A DNA stretch of 36,938 nt, taken from the NCBI RefSeq assembly GCF_018860165.1, contig NZ_JAHKNG010000037.1, forward strand, positions 1-36,938. The letters are read 5' to 3'. The position numbers and the translations under genes are program-made. Positions 16,568 through 25,338 of this stretch are shown here, in pieces (positions within the stretch are counted from its first letter, which is position 1; every line of letters begins with the position of its first letter). A model generated the notes under the pieces. The model was not told the DNA's origin, searched no databases, and saw only the letters and a list, made by a program, of their open reading frames with translations. The DNA comes from Paracoccus marinaquae. GTDB taxonomy: Bacteria > Pseudomonadota > Alphaproteobacteria > Rhodobacterales > Rhodobacteraceae.

Positions 16568-17325
16568 GCCGCGACCTCGTCGCCAAGGGCGATCTCGCCA
16601 CCGGTGACGACCTCGGCATAGATGCCGAAATCGGTGCTGCCGTAATGGCGCTCCAGCGTCTCGATCATGTCGATATCCATGCTTCCGGTCTCAGTATCGG
16701 CGCTGGTTGCCGCACAGCGGCCGATCTGGTCGGTGACGCGCAACTCGACCTCGCCGATCCGGATGATGTGGCCGGCCATGCCCGCCTCGGCAAAGGGTTC
16801 CCAGCCGTCGATCCACAGATTGCCGCGCCAGCGCCGAATGCCCAGCGGTTTGCCCGCCCGCTGTTCCAGATCGGCCAGACTGCCAAGCGACAGGATCGAG
16901 ATCCAGGGCCACTTGCTGTCGGTCCAGATCGCGGCCCCGCGCACCAGCCGGGTCGGGGCCGGGGCATCGGCGGGCCAGAGCGGGCGCAGCCAGTCGATCA
17001 GCCGCACGCCCTCGGTTTCCGGGTCGAAGACCAGATCGGGGCGCGCCGGATGGCGCAGCGCGATCCGGCTTTCCTGCCAGCCGCCCGTGACGGCCTGCAG
17101 CGGTGCCGAGGAAACGCCGCGCAGAAAGCAGGATTTCGGCAGCCAGCGATCCGGCTCGCCGCCGGTCTGGCTGGCCTGCGCATTCCGCTCGCCCGCCTCG
17201 GTCAGCACCGCCCATTCGCGGTCGCCGGGCAACCGCCGCGCGGCCCTCAGGCTTGCGCGCTTCAGCCCCTCGCCGCCGATCGCCTTGATCGGATGGCGGC
17301 GGATATGGGCCAGGCGCGCGGTCAC
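16564..17325 (-). CDS. MOSC-domain protein
   Basis: MOSC domains bind sulfur carriers or molybdenum cofactor sulfurase products. The 253-residue protein begins with an N-terminal MOSC-type barrel (VTARLAHIRRHPIKAIGGEGL) and ends with the MOSC core: WRGNLWIDGWEPFAEAGM, then QIGRCAATSADTETGSMD (with the conserved cysteine) and YAEVVTGGEIALGDEVA. I chose a GTG start at 17325, which overlaps the yidC stop as GTGA and gives the natural N-terminus; an ATG-started frame would extend into yidC. The substrate is unknown. Confidence 0.88.
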   Translation of the reverse strand: MTARLAHIRRHPIKAIGGEGLKRASLRAARRLPGDREWAVLTEAGERNAQASQTGGEPDRWLPKSCFLRGVSSAPLQAVTGGWQESRIALRHPARPDLVFDPETEGVRLIDWLRPLWPADAPAPTRLVRGAAIWTDSKWPWISILSLGSLADLEQRAGKPLGIRRWRGNLWIDGWEPFAEAGMAGHIIRIGEVELRVTDQIGRCAATSADTETGSMDIDMIETLERHYGSTDFGIYAEVVTGGEIALGDEVAA

Positions 17326-19175
17326 TTGTCCTTGCCCCGTGTGGCTCCCTTGCGGCCCGACCGCGAGGGGATCGACGACTTGATGTTGCCGAACAGGTCG
17401 GGACGGTGCCCGTGCATGGACATGATCGTGTATTGCTGGATGATGGTGATGACGTTGTTGGTGATCCAGTACAGCACCAGCCCCGAGGCGAAACCGCCCA
17501 GCATGAACATGAACACCCAGGGCATCCATGCAAAGATCATCTTCTGCGCCGGGTCGGCCGGGGCGGGGTTCAGCCGCTGCTGCATCCACATGCTGATGCC
17601 CAGCACGATGGCCAGCGCCGGCAGCGACAACGAGTGCAGCAGGGTCCCCTGCGCCGGCGCGGCATAGGGCAGCAGGCCGAACAGGTTCAGCAGGCTCGAG
17701 GGATCGGGCGCGCTGAGGTCGCGGATCCAGCCCACCCAGGGGGCGTGGCGCAGTTCGATGGTGACGAAGATCACCTTGTAGAGCGAGAAGAAGATCGGAA
17801 TCTGCAACAGAACCGGCAGGCAGCCCGCGGCGGGGTTCACCTTCTGGGTCTTGTAAAGCTCCATCACCTCTTTCTGGTATTTCACCCGGTCGTCGCCGGT
17901 GCGCTCCTTGATGGCCTCCATCTCGGGCTGCAATTCCTTCATCTTCGCCATCGAGACATAGGATTTGCGCGCCAGCGGGAAGACCAGCAGCTTGAGGATG
18001 AAGGTCAGTGCGATGATCGCCCAGCCCATGTTGCCGATCAGGCCGTTCAGCCAGTGCAGCAACTGGAAGATCGGCTTGGTCAGGAAATAGAACCAGCCCC
18101 AGTCGATCGAATCGATGAAACGCTGGATGCCGGGCGTTTCCTCATAGCCCTTGATGACCTCCCAGACCTTCGCGCCGGCGAACAGATAGCCGCGCGAGGT
18201 CAGTTCGGCACCCGGCTGCACCGTCTGCAGCGGATAGCGTGCCTCGGTCTGGTAGATGTCGGCGCCCTCGGCATATTTCACCACGGCGGTGAAGGCATGG
18301 CCGGGCGCGGGCGCCAGCGAGGTCATCCAGTATTTGTCGGTGAAGCCGATCCAGCCATTCTCGTTGACCGGGATGACATCGGCGCGGCCCTCGCGGGCGA
18401 CGGGGTCAAGATCGGCGATGTCGTCGTAACCCAGTTCCAGCAACTCGCCGTCATGCATGCCGACTGCGCCTTCATGCAGCACGAAGAAGTTCTGCGTGTC
18501 GGGCTGGCCGTGCCGGGCGATGATGCCATAGGGTGCGGCGCTGAAGGCCGCGTCGCCGTTGTTGGTCAGCGACTGCGAGACGGTGAACAGATAGTTGTCG
18601 TCCAGCTCGAACACGCGGCGGAAGACCTGCCCGGCGCCATTGTCCCAGATCAGCGTGACCGGCTGCCCCGGGGCGAGGCTGTCGCCCGATTCGACCTGCC
18701 AGATGGTGGCGGGGCCGGGAACCAGTGCCGGGTCGATGCCCGGACCCGAGGTCCAGCCATAGACGGCGTAATAGGGCTTTGCGCCGGCGGTTTCGATCGC
18801 CGGATCGGCGGTCGCCGAGGACGGCGACAGCAGCCGCACATCGGGGGAATCCGGGTTCAGGGTTTCCTGGAACTTGGTCAGCAGCAGGTCGTCGATACGG
18901 CCGCCGGCCAGCGAGATCGACCCGGCCAGCGAGGGCGATTCGATCGTCACGCGACCGGCCCGCGGCGTGTCGGCGCCTGCAGGCCCGGCGCCCAGATCGG
19001 CGGTCGCGGTGGACGGCCCGGGCGCGGCCGTGCTGCCACCCGCACCCTGTTCGGCGACCGGCTGCGGGGCCGGTTGGTCGGCCGGGGGATCGGGGGCGAA
19101 GACGGTGTACCAGATCAGGATCACCAGAAACGACAGCACCGTCGCCAGGATCAGATTGCGGTTATTGTCGTCCAT
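17322..19175 (-). CDS. yidC: membrane protein insertase YidC
   Basis: YidC inserts and folds inner-membrane proteins, alone or with SecYEG. The 617-residue protein has an N-terminal anchor (LILATVLSFLVILIWYTVFA, residues about 8-27), a proline/alanine-rich linker, a large periplasmic domain to about residue 355, and a conserved C-terminal membrane core with WAIIALTFILKLLVFPLARKS, PAAGCLPVLLQIPIFFSLYKV and YWITNNVITIIQQYTI. The C-terminus is basic, as expected for ribosome contact. The ATG is preceded by GTGAGGGC. It is separated from the rnpA-yidD-ttcA block by an EAL gene. Confidence 0.96.
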   Translation of the reverse strand: MDDNNRNLILATVLSFLVILIWYTVFAPDPPADQPAPQPVAEQGAGGSTAAPGPSTATADLGAGPAGADTPRAGRVTIESPSLAGSISLAGGRIDDLLLTKFQETLNPDSPDVRLLSPSSATADPAIETAGAKPYYAVYGWTSGPGIDPALVPGPATIWQVESGDSLAPGQPVTLIWDNGAGQVFRRVFELDDNYLFTVSQSLTNNGDAAFSAAPYGIIARHGQPDTQNFFVLHEGAVGMHDGELLELGYDDIADLDPVAREGRADVIPVNENGWIGFTDKYWMTSLAPAPGHAFTAVVKYAEGADIYQTEARYPLQTVQPGAELTSRGYLFAGAKVWEVIKGYEETPGIQRFIDSIDWGWFYFLTKPIFQLLHWLNGLIGNMGWAIIALTFILKLLVFPLARKSYVSMAKMKELQPEMEAIKERTGDDRVKYQKEVMELYKTQKVNPAAGCLPVLLQIPIFFSLYKVIFVTIELRHAPWVGWIRDLSAPDPSSLLNLFGLLPYAAPAQGTLLHSLSLPALAIVLGISMWMQQRLNPAPADPAQKMIFAWMPWVFMFMLGGFASGLVLYWITNNVITIIQQYTIMSMHGHRPDLFGNIKSSIPSRSGRKGATRGKDK

Positions 19176-19322
19176 GCCCTCACCACTGTCATCGCGTCAG
19201 TCGCGCCGGTTCAACAGAAGGGGGCATCAAAGGTCAAGCATCTTTGGCAAGAACCGGCCCCATCGACCTGAAAATCCGCGACAGAAGCGAAGAAAGGGGC
19301 GGTCGAGAACGGGGCCAGGCGA

Positions 19323-20630
19323 TCAGCCGGCATTGCTGCGCGGCACGGCGGGCAGGGCGCCCCGGTGCCTGGCGTGATCCAGCAGGAAATCCAACGTTTC
19401 GCTCAGCGGCATTGGCCGGGCGATGGCGTAGCCCTGGACCTCGTCGCAGCCCATCTGGGCCAGAAAGGCATGTTCCTCGCGGCTTTCCACGCCTTCGGCC
19501 AGGGCCGAGATGCCCAGCCGCTCGGCCAGGGCGAGGATGGCGAGGATCATCCGCTGTTGTGCGTCGTCGATGTCGCAGCCCATCACGAAACTGCGGTCGA
19601 TCTTGATCCGGTGCACGCCGAACTGGCGAATCGCGTCAAGGCTGGCATAGCCGGTCCCGAAATCGTCCAGATCCAGCCTGCAGCCCGCCCGGGAAAGCGC
19701 CGATATGTTGGCCCGAACGGCCGGGCTGCTGGTCACCGGGGCGACGCTTTCCAGCACCTCCAGCACCAGGCGGTCGGGCCGGACATCCTGACGGTCCAAC
19801 TCCCACAGCAATCCGGCGGCGAAGCCGGGATCGGACAGTTCGGAGTTCGAGATGTTCAGCGACACCGTGGGGACCTGCCAGCCCGCCGCGTCCCAGGACC
19901 TCAGCGCGGCGATGGCCTGGCGCAGCATGGCCAGGGTCAGGGCCTTGTGATCCTGTTCGCCCATCCGGGCCATGAAGCTGCCCGGCAGCAACAGGCCGCG
20001 GGTCGGGTGCTGCCAGCGTGCAAGCGCCTCGAACCCCGTCACTTCCCCGGAATGGCAACTGATCTGGGGCTGGAAATAGGCCGTGATCTGACCCGCCGCT
20101 GCCGCCTCGGCGATGGTCGCGGGCAGATCGGGCGCCTGGATTTCCGAATCGTGGTCGAAAAGCGCGATGGTTCCCAGCCGTTCGGCGGCGAGGTCATCAA
20201 GGCGGCTTCGGGCGCTGCGCAGCATTGCGACGGGGTCGCGCGGGATCGCGTTCCCGGCATGGACCAGCACGCCGCTGAGCACCGGCGTCACCGACAGGCC
20301 GGCGACCGGCACCAGCTTCTGCGCCCGGTCCTGCAGCCGCCGGGCGATGCGCATCGCCTCCTCCTCCGAGCGGTTTCTCAGGGTGATGCCGAACAGGCCC
20401 TGGGCGATGATCTGCACCGGGTCGTCGGGCCGGATGGCGCGGCTGAGCCGCATCGAGAGCTTGACCAGAAGATGACTGAAGCCGGCCTTACCCAGATGCT
20501 CGGCCAATGGTTCGACATTCTCGAGCCGCAGCAGCAGCACGCTCTGCGCCCCGGCTGCCTGCAAGGTAGAGTCTGCCGGTCCCATCGCCCGCCACAGCGC
20601 CTGCCCGGATTGTCTCAGCTTCGCCCACAT
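19323..20630 (-). CDS. degenerate GGDEF plus EAL-domain protein (predicted c-di-GMP phosphodiesterase)
   Basis: EAL domains hydrolyse the second messenger cyclic di-GMP. The protein (435 residues from this start) has a decayed GGDEF domain in its first half, where the signature position reads AQGLFGI, so no cyclase activity is expected. The second half is an intact EAL domain: EALARW, NISNSEL, EVLES, LDLDDFGTGYASL, KIDRSFV and EGVESREE are all present, including the metal and catalytic acids. No membrane segment or input domain is visible. I chose 20630 because AAAGGG lies six bases before it; an ATG at 20651 lacks such a site. It interrupts the usual rnpA-yidD/yidC cluster. Confidence 0.88.
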   Translation of the reverse strand: MWAKLRQSGQALWRAMGPADSTLQAAGAQSVLLLRLENVEPLAEHLGKAGFSHLLVKLSMRLSRAIRPDDPVQIIAQGLFGITLRNRSEEEAMRIARRLQDRAQKLVPVAGLSVTPVLSGVLVHAGNAIPRDPVAMLRSARSRLDDLAAERLGTIALFDHDSEIQAPDLPATIAEAAAAGQITAYFQPQISCHSGEVTGFEALARWQHPTRGLLLPGSFMARMGEQDHKALTLAMLRQAIAALRSWDAAGWQVPTVSLNISNSELSDPGFAAGLLWELDRQDVRPDRLVLEVLESVAPVTSSPAVRANISALSRAGCRLDLDDFGTGYASLDAIRQFGVHRIKIDRSFVMGCDIDDAQQRMILAILALAERLGISALAEGVESREEHAFLAQMGCDEVQGYAIARPMPLSETLDFLLDHARHRGALPAVPRSNAG

Positions 20631-20715
20631 AGCCGCCCTTTCGCGTGTCATCGCAACAGGATCTAGGCAAGAAGGCTTTGTACCCGGTTAATGCGGGCGG
20701 GATGCGAAGCGAAAA

Positions 20716-21561
20716 CTAGGACAAAGTTGAACGATCCGGAAACAGTCCCTGAAAGTCGAACAGTTTCGGGTCCAGCAGATGCGAGGGGCGGATGTTCATC
20801 AGCGCCCTGAACATCACCTGCCGGCGCCCGGGCGAACGCGCCTCCCATTCGTCCAGCAGTTTCTTGACCTGGACACGCTGCAACCCTTCCTGACTGCCGC
20901 ACAGGTCGCAGGGGATGATCGGGTAGGCCATGGCGCGGGCGAAACGGTCGCAATCCTCCTCGGCCACATAGGCCAGCGGACGCAGGACGGTCAGATCGCC
21001 CTCCTCGTTCAGCAGCTTGGGCGGCATGGTGGCCAGCCGCCCGCCATGGAACAGGTTCATGAAGAAGGTTTCCAGAATGTCGTCGCGGTGATGGCCCAGG
21101 ACGACGGCGGAACACCCTTCTTCGCGGGCGATGCGATACAGGTTGCCGCGCCGCAGCCGCGAACAGAGCGCGCAATAGGTGCGCCCCTGCGGGATCTTGT
21201 CGGTGACGATGGAAAACGTGTCCTGATATTCGATCCGGTGCCTGACCCCGCGCTGGCTGAGGAATTCCGGCAGCACGGTGGCCGGAAAGCCGGGCTGACC
21301 CTGATCGAGATTGCAGGCCAGCAGATCGACCGGCAGCAGGCCGCGCCATTTCAGTTCGTGCAGCACCGCAAGCAGGGTATAGCTGTCCTTGCCGCCCGAC
21401 AGGCAGATCAGCCAGCGATCACCCTCGCGGATCATGCCGAAATCCTCGATCGCGGCGCGGGTCTCGCGCACAAGGCGTTTGCGCAGCTTGCGGAACTCGG
21501 TCGTCGAGGGCGCGCCGGCGAACAGCGGGTGGATTTCGGACTCGTCGGAATCATCCAGCAT
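20716..21561 (-). CDS. ttcA: tRNA 2-thiocytidine(32) synthetase TtcA
   Basis: TtcA thiolates cytidine 32 in some tRNAs using ATP and an iron-sulfur cluster. The 281-residue protein has the PP-loop [16 protein letters not shown], the first CxxC in [30 protein letters not shown], and the second CxxC in [10 protein letters not shown], as in characterised TtcA. I chose the ATG at 21561 because AAAGG precedes it by eight bases and family proteins begin here; this start overlaps the end of yidD by 11 bases. The substrate tRNA-Arg(ACG) type is encoded nearby at 24168, though no link is implied. Confidence 0.92.
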   Translation of the reverse strand: MLDDSDESEIHPLFAGAPSTTEFRKLRKRLVRETRAAIEDFGMIREGDRWLICLSGGKDSYTLLAVLHELKWRGLLPVDLLACNLDQGQPGFPATVLPEFLSQRGVRHRIEYQDTFSIVTDKIPQGRTYCALCSRLRRGNLYRIAREEGCSAVVLGHHRDDILETFFMNLFHGGRLATMPPKLLNEEGDLTVLRPLAYVAEEDCDRFARAMAYPIIPCDLCGSQEGLQRVQVKKLLDEWEARSPGRRQVMFRALMNIRPSHLLDPKLFDFQGLFPDRSTLS

Positions 21562-21814
21562 CGGAATGCCTTTCGGGATCATCATGCATATCTGCGCCGG
21601 GAACCGGATCGAAGCCATGCCCGCCCCAGGGATGGCAGCGGGCGATGCGACGCGCGGCCAGCCAGCCACCCCGGATCGCGCCGTGACGCTCCAACGCCTC
21701 CAGCGCATAGGCCGAGCAGGTCGGCTGGAAGCGGCAGCCATGCCCGACCCAGGGCGAGGCGACCAGCCGATAGGCCCGGACCGGCAGCGCCAGAAGATGG
21801 GCCAGCGGGCTCAT
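21551..21814 (-). CDS. yidD: membrane protein insertion efficiency factor YidD
   Basis: YidD is a small membrane-associated protein that assists YidC-dependent insertion. The 87-residue product has the family signature: [58 protein letters not shown], shown here in fragments, with three conserved cysteines (in GHGCRF, PTCSAY and ARCHPW). The ATG at 21814 overlaps the rnpA stop as ATGA (21811-21814). The order rpmH-rnpA-yidD is universal in this group. Confidence 0.94.
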   Translation of the reverse strand: MSPLAHLLALPVRAYRLVASPWVGHGCRFQPTCSAYALEALERHGAIRGGWLAARRIARCHPWGGHGFDPVPGADMHDDPERHSDAG

Positions 21815-22227
21815 TGATGCACCTTCTGCAGGGCGCGGGTCAGATCCTCGCAAAGCGCGGCGAAATCGCGGCTGATGGTGGCGCCGGGGCGGCCGACCAG
21901 CACATAGTCCCAACCCGGACGTGCCGCCGGTGGCAGGCGCAGCCGCGCGACCTCGCGCAGCCGGCGCTTGGCGCGGTTGCGCGTCACCGCATTGCCGATC
22001 TTCTTCGAACAGGTAAAGCCGACCCGCGCCGGCCCGTCATCGCCGCGGTTACGGGCCTGCAGCAGAAAGCCGGGCATGCCTTGACGCCGCGCCTTTGCAG
22101 CCGCCAGGAAATCGGCGCGGCTGGTCAGGACGGGCGGCAATCCCCGGCGGGGGGGCGAGACGCGAAATGCCGCCTTGCCGGCATCCTTCGGCTGCATGTC
22201 AGCATCTGGATGGGGCAGGGGCGGCAT
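21811..22227 (-). CDS. rnpA: ribonuclease P protein component
   Basis: RnpA is the protein partner of the RNase P ribozyme that matures tRNA 5' ends. The core is clear: [24 protein letters not shown] near the N-terminus, [28 protein letters not shown] (the RNR motif) in the middle, and a C-terminal helix with [17 protein letters not shown]. The start is uncertain: I chose the ATG at 22227 because AAGG lies eight bases upstream; an ATG at 22197 or a TTG at 22254 are alternatives. From 22227 the protein has 138 residues, with a lineage-specific N-terminal extension. It follows rpmH by 41 bases. Confidence 0.9.
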   Translation of the reverse strand: MPPLPHPDADMQPKDAGKAAFRVSPPRRGLPPVLTSRADFLAAAKARRQGMPGFLLQARNRGDDGPARVGFTCSKKIGNAVTRNRAKRRLREVARLRLPPAARPGWDYVLVGRPGATISRDFAALCEDLTRALQKVHQ

Positions 22228-22268
22228 CACCAAAGCCTTGTACCGGCAGCGCAAGCCGCCGGGTGCGG

Positions 22269-22403
22269 TCAGGCCGACAGGCGCTTGCGGCCCTTGGCGC
22301 GGCGGGCGTTCAGCACGCGGCGGCCGCCCTTGGTGGCCATGCGGGCGCGAAAGCCGTGACGGCGCGCACGAACGAGGTTCGAGGGTTGGAAGGTGCGCTT
22401 CAT
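22269..22403 (-). CDS. rpmH: 50S ribosomal protein L34
   Basis: L34 is the smallest large-subunit protein. The 44 codons, read on the minus strand, begin [19 protein letters not shown] and continue [20 protein letters not shown] to KRLSA, an exact canonical L34. The gene heads the rpmH-rnpA-yidD cluster and faces the divergent histidine kinase gene. A promoter-like TTGACG/TATCCA pair lies about 100 bases upstream. Confidence 0.96.
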   Translation of the reverse strand: MKRTFQPSNLVRARRHGFRARMATKGGRRVLNARRAKGRKRLSA

Positions 22404-22498
22404 GGTCGGTCTCCGGGTCTTAGCTTGCGGGTGGCGGCCGAAGGGGGCAGGATGAATAAACCCGCCCCGCGCGGACGCGCCGGTTGTTTGAAGCCCGC

Positions 22499-22527
22499 TG
22501 GATAGTGCAGAGCGGGGGTGGCGTCAA
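22499..22527 (-). promoter_or_regulatory. putative rpmH promoter
   Basis: On the minus strand TTGACG (22527-22522) and TATCCA (22504-22499) are separated by 17 bases. The predicted leader is about 90 nt. Confidence 0.4.
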
Positions 22528-22661
22528 CCGCCCAGACCTGCCTTTATAGCAGCAGTGATTTCGATCTCGGCACGGAACCGGGCCGGGATCACATTCGTTT
22601 GATCTGCAATTGCCGATTTGCCCGCATGATACGGGCGCCACGGCGACACGACCCGGGCAAG

Positions 22662-24083
22662 ATGCGACTGAATACGATTTCCGGCCGATTCGCTGCGCTG
22701 ACGATCCTTTTCGTCATGCTGGCTGAGTTGTTCATCCTGCTGCCCGCGCTGGCCAGCTTTCGGCTGGACTATCTCGAATCCCGGCTCGAGCGGGCGCAGA
22801 TCGCCAGCCTGGCGCTGCTGGCCACCGATGAATCCCTGGCCAGCGAGCTTGAATCCGAACTGCTGCAGAATGCCGGTGTATTCAACGTCGTGCTGCGTCG
22901 CGACGACATCCGCCAGTTGGTGCTGTCCTCGCCGATTCCGGGGCCGGTGGCGGCAACCTATGACCTGCGCGAGGAAGGCGTCGTGCAGACCATCGACGAT
23001 GCGCTGTGGACATTGTTCGACAACCGGGACCGTGTGATCCGGGTGATCGGTGCGCCCGTCAACCAGGCCGGACAGCTGATCGAGATCACCATGCCGACCG
23101 CGCCGCTGCGCACTGGAATGGTGGATTACGGCCTTCGCCTGCTGGTCATGTCGGCGGCCTTCTCGATCCTGACGGCGGTGCTTCTGAACCTGGCGGCGCA
23201 GCGCCTGATCCTGGTCCCCATCCGGCGCGTCATCAGCCACATGTCGGCCTATGCCAGCGCCCCCGAGGATCCGCAGAACATCATCGCCCCGAATGCCCGA
23301 CTGGCCGAACTGCTCGAGGCGGAAACGGCGCTCGAGTCGATGCAGAAGACCGTCACCTCGTCGCTGAAGCAGAAGCAGCGCATGGCGCAGCTGGGTGAGG
23401 CGGTGGCCAAGATCAGCCACGATTTGCGCAACATCCTGACCACGGCGCAGATCTTTGCCGACCGGCTCGAGGACAGTGCCGATCCGAAGGTGGTCCGGGC
23501 CGCGCCCAAGCTGCTGAACTCGATCACCCGTGCGGTCAACCTGTGCGAGACCACGCTGGCCTTCGGCAAGGCCGAGGAACCCGCCCCGAGCCTGTCGCGC
23601 TTCAACCTGTCGCATCTGGTGCATGATCTGGTCGAGGCCGAGGCGCTGGCCGCCGAGGCGGCGGCACGGGTCGAGTTCCTGACCGATATCCCGCCCAGCC
23701 TGACGATCCGCGCCGACCGCGACCAGCTTTACCGGGTGCTGAGCAACCTGGCCCGCAATGCAAGGCAGGCGATCGAGGGCACCGGCCAGCCCGGCACGGT
23801 CGAAATCGGGGCGGGCGAAACCGATGCCGGCTGGTGGATCCGGGTGGGCGACAGCGGGCCGGGCCTGCCCGACAAGGCCCGCGAATTCCTGTTTCAGCCC
23901 TTTACCGGCAGCGCGCGGAAGGGCGGAACCGGCCTCGGGCTGACCATCGCCGCGGATCTGGTGCGCGGGCATGGCGGCCGGCTGGAACTGATCCGCAGCG
24001 ATTCCGGGGGCAGCGATTTCATGATCCACCTGCCGCGCGACATGGGTCCCGGCGCCAGCCGGCAGACCGCCGCGGCCAACTGA
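22662..24083 (+). CDS. orphan sensor histidine kinase
   Basis: A 473-residue membrane sensor kinase. It has a first membrane helix at about residues 9-31, a roughly 115-residue periplasmic loop, a second helix at about 153-174 and a HAMP-like linker. The H-box is AKISHDLRNIL with the phospho-acceptor H253; the ATPase domain follows with N-box VLSNLARNARQAI, G1 GDSGPGLP and G2 GGTGLGLTIAADLV. All catalytic motifs are intact. No response regulator is adjacent, so the partner and signal are unknown. The start at 22662 puts the first helix near the N-terminus; an upstream ATG at 22626 is possible. It diverges from rpmH. Confidence 0.88.
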   Translation: MRLNTISGRFAALTILFVMLAELFILLPALASFRLDYLESRLERAQIASLALLATDESLASELESELLQNAGVFNVVLRRDDIRQLVLSSPIPGPVAATYDLREEGVVQTIDDALWTLFDNRDRVIRVIGAPVNQAGQLIEITMPTAPLRTGMVDYGLRLLVMSAAFSILTAVLLNLAAQRLILVPIRRVISHMSAYASAPEDPQNIIAPNARLAELLEAETALESMQKTVTSSLKQKQRMAQLGEAVAKISHDLRNILTTAQIFADRLEDSADPKVVRAAPKLLNSITRAVNLCETTLAFGKAEEPAPSLSRFNLSHLVHDLVEAEALAAEAAARVEFLTDIPPSLTIRADRDQLYRVLSNLARNARQAIEGTGQPGTVEIGAGETDAGWWIRVGDSGPGLPDKAREFLFQPFTGSARKGGTGLGLTIAADLVRGHGGRLELIRSDSGGSDFMIHLPRDMGPGASRQTAAAN

Positions 24084-24092
24084 GACGACAAT

Positions 24093-24118
24093 GCGGAAAC
24101 GGGGCGCTTTTTTTCCGC
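24093..24118 (+). terminator. possible terminator after the histidine kinase gene
   Basis: GCGGAAA at 24093-24099 pairs with TTTCCGC at 24112-24118, with a run of seven T in the loop side of the stem. It lies ten bases after the stop codon. The geometry is not ideal. Confidence 0.4.
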
Positions 24119-24125
24119 TTCCCCC

Positions 24126-24154
24126 TTGCATCCCCTGACCCGGGGCGATAGATC
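24126..24154 (+). promoter_or_regulatory. putative tRNA-Arg promoter
   Basis: TTGCAT (24126-24131) and TAGATC (24149-24154) have a 17-base spacer, placing the start of transcription a few bases before the tRNA. The -10 matches the string found before rpsM. Confidence 0.35.
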
Positions 24155-24167
24155 ACCGCCCTACGAC

Positions 24168-24244
24168 GGACCCGTAGCTCAGCTGGATAGAGCACCAGAC
24201 TACGAATCTGGGGGTCGGGCGTTCGAATCGCTCCGGGTCCGCCA
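24168..24244 (+). tRNA. tRNA-Arg (anticodon ACG)
   Basis: The 77-base gene folds as a cloverleaf: acceptor GGACCCG pairs with CGGGTCC, the D arm contains AGCTCAGCTGGATAGAGC, the anticodon stem CCAGA/TCTGG encloses loop CTACGAA with anticodon ACG, and the T loop is TTCGAAT. CCA is encoded (24242-24244). It is followed directly by mobile-element debris, and tRNA-Arg genes are frequent integration sites; no integrase or repeated 3' end is seen in the window. Confidence 0.96.
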
Positions 24245-24321
24245 TTTGTTTCAGTAACTTAGAAGATGCGCTGAGTGGGACTAGGCTCATTTTAGGCTCA
24301 GAATCGTGCAAGCGATGATTT

Positions 24322-24759
24322 TCACGACTGCGTGTGCGGCATCTGAACAGTGAACGCCTCCGCCGTCCCCAGCTTCACCATTCCCCTCCCTCTAGGCAGT
24401 CTCTGCAACTCCCACCCCTCTAAATCCCGCTCGCCAAACACCCTCGTCAGCACCTCAGCATCCTTAGGCCCGACGCGGAAGGCGATGATGGTGCCGGTGT
24501 TGGCAAGAATCGCGTCGGTGATGGCGGTATCGGTTCCGGCGGTGCTCTGCGTCGCGAGGGTCAGCCCCACACCATACTTCCGTAGGGACGGCAGCATGTC
24601 CGCCAGTGAACGGCTGGTGAAGCTTTGGAACTCGTCGATGTATAAAGCGAAGGGGCGGCGGTCTGTGGCAGGCATGGCCTGTCGCGAATAGGCCGCATTG
24701 GCGATACTGGTGATGAAAAGGCCACCAAGGACATTGGCGGTGTCGGCGCCAACCCGACC
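24322..24759 (-). pseudogene. 3' fragment of a conjugation/type IV secretion DNA-transfer ATPase gene
   Basis: The fragment encodes the C-terminal ATPase part of a VirD4/TraG/HerA-like protein: VGADTANVLGGLFITSIANAA, the Walker B-like RRPFALYIDEFQSFTSRSLADMLPSLRKYG, a GLTLATQ strand, and ILANTGTIIAFRVGPKDAEVLTRVFG. Complete members are several hundred residues long. Homology stops near 24759, where the opposite strand becomes the tail of an IS256-type transposase, so the 5' part has been lost. The downstream end at 24322 looks natural. It is a relic of an integrated conjugative or phage-like island. Confidence 0.7.
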
Positions 24760-24761
24760 GT

Positions 24762-25178
24762 ACCCATGCCGGCGAGACATGGCGCAAGGTGGCCGAACAG
24801 TTGCGATCCCGCTGGCCAAAGCTGGCCGATCTGATGGACGACAGCGAGCATGATGTGCTGGCCTACATGTCCTTTCCTCGCCAGCACCGTACCAAGTTGC
24901 ACAGCACGAACCCGATCGAACGCCTGAACAAGGAGGTGAAGCGCCGCGCCGATGTCGTCGGGATCTTCCCGAACGAGGCGTCGATCATGCGCCTGATCGG
25001 CGCCGTGCTCTTCGAGCAGAACGACGAATGGCAGACCGCCAGCCGCTACATGATGGTCGAAGCCTTCGCCCAGATCGACAAGGAGGAGATCGACCCCATT
25101 CTCGGCATCACAACAAAAGCCGCCTGATCATGCCCTCAGGCCATCCGGGAAATTACACCACCTTGACGGACGTGACCC
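24762..25178 (+). mobile_element. IS256-family insertion sequence, 3' part only
   Basis: Only the end of the element remains: the transposase tail and about 50 bases beyond its stop. The stretch around 25151-25177 (containing TTGACGGACGTGAC) resembles the terminal repeat of IS256-type elements, which would place the right end near 25178. The left part is missing, replaced by the ATPase fragment. Confidence 0.6.
24789..25127 (+). pseudogene. IS256-family transposase, C-terminal fragment
   Basis: The 112 residues from the GTG at 24789 (reading is open back to about 24762) match the C-terminal part of Mutator/IS256 transposases: SEHDVLAYMSFPRQHRTKLHSTNPIERLN, then EVKRRADVVGIFPNEASIMRLIGAVL and the tail WQTASRYMMVEAFAQI. 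The N-terminal DNA-binding and most of the catalytic region are absent. It is inactive. Confidence 0.8.
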
Positions 25179-25338
25179 GTGCGATTATGACAAGGCGCTC
25201 TACAAGGCGCGCCATCTGATCGAGAACTTCTTTGAAAAGCTGAAACATTACAGGGCCATCGCAACCCGCTCGGACAAAACCGCAGCCGCCCTCCTCGGCG
25301 CAATCCATCTCGCAGCAGCAGTCATTTGGCTCAATTGA
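25179..25338 (+). mobile_element. IS5-type transposase, C-terminal fragment
   Basis: Directly after the IS256 end, an open frame from 25183 to the TGA at 25336-25338 reads DYDKALYKARHLIENFF, EKLKHYRAIATRSDK, then a hydrophobic tail ending AAAVIWLN. This is the end of an IS5-family (IS427-like) transposase, in which the IENFFxKLK stretch holds the catalytic glutamate. The start of the gene is missing, so the IS256 element probably inserted into it or a deletion joined the two. Confidence 0.7.

Noticed and set aside
17406..19271. 621-codon plus-strand open frame opposite yidC
   Set aside because: Antisense shadow; composition is not protein-like and yidC is certain.
24260..24302. Direct repeat TAGGCTCA after tRNA-Arg as an attachment site
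   Set aside because: The repeat is not related to the tRNA 3' end and both copies are adjacent, so it does not bracket an island.
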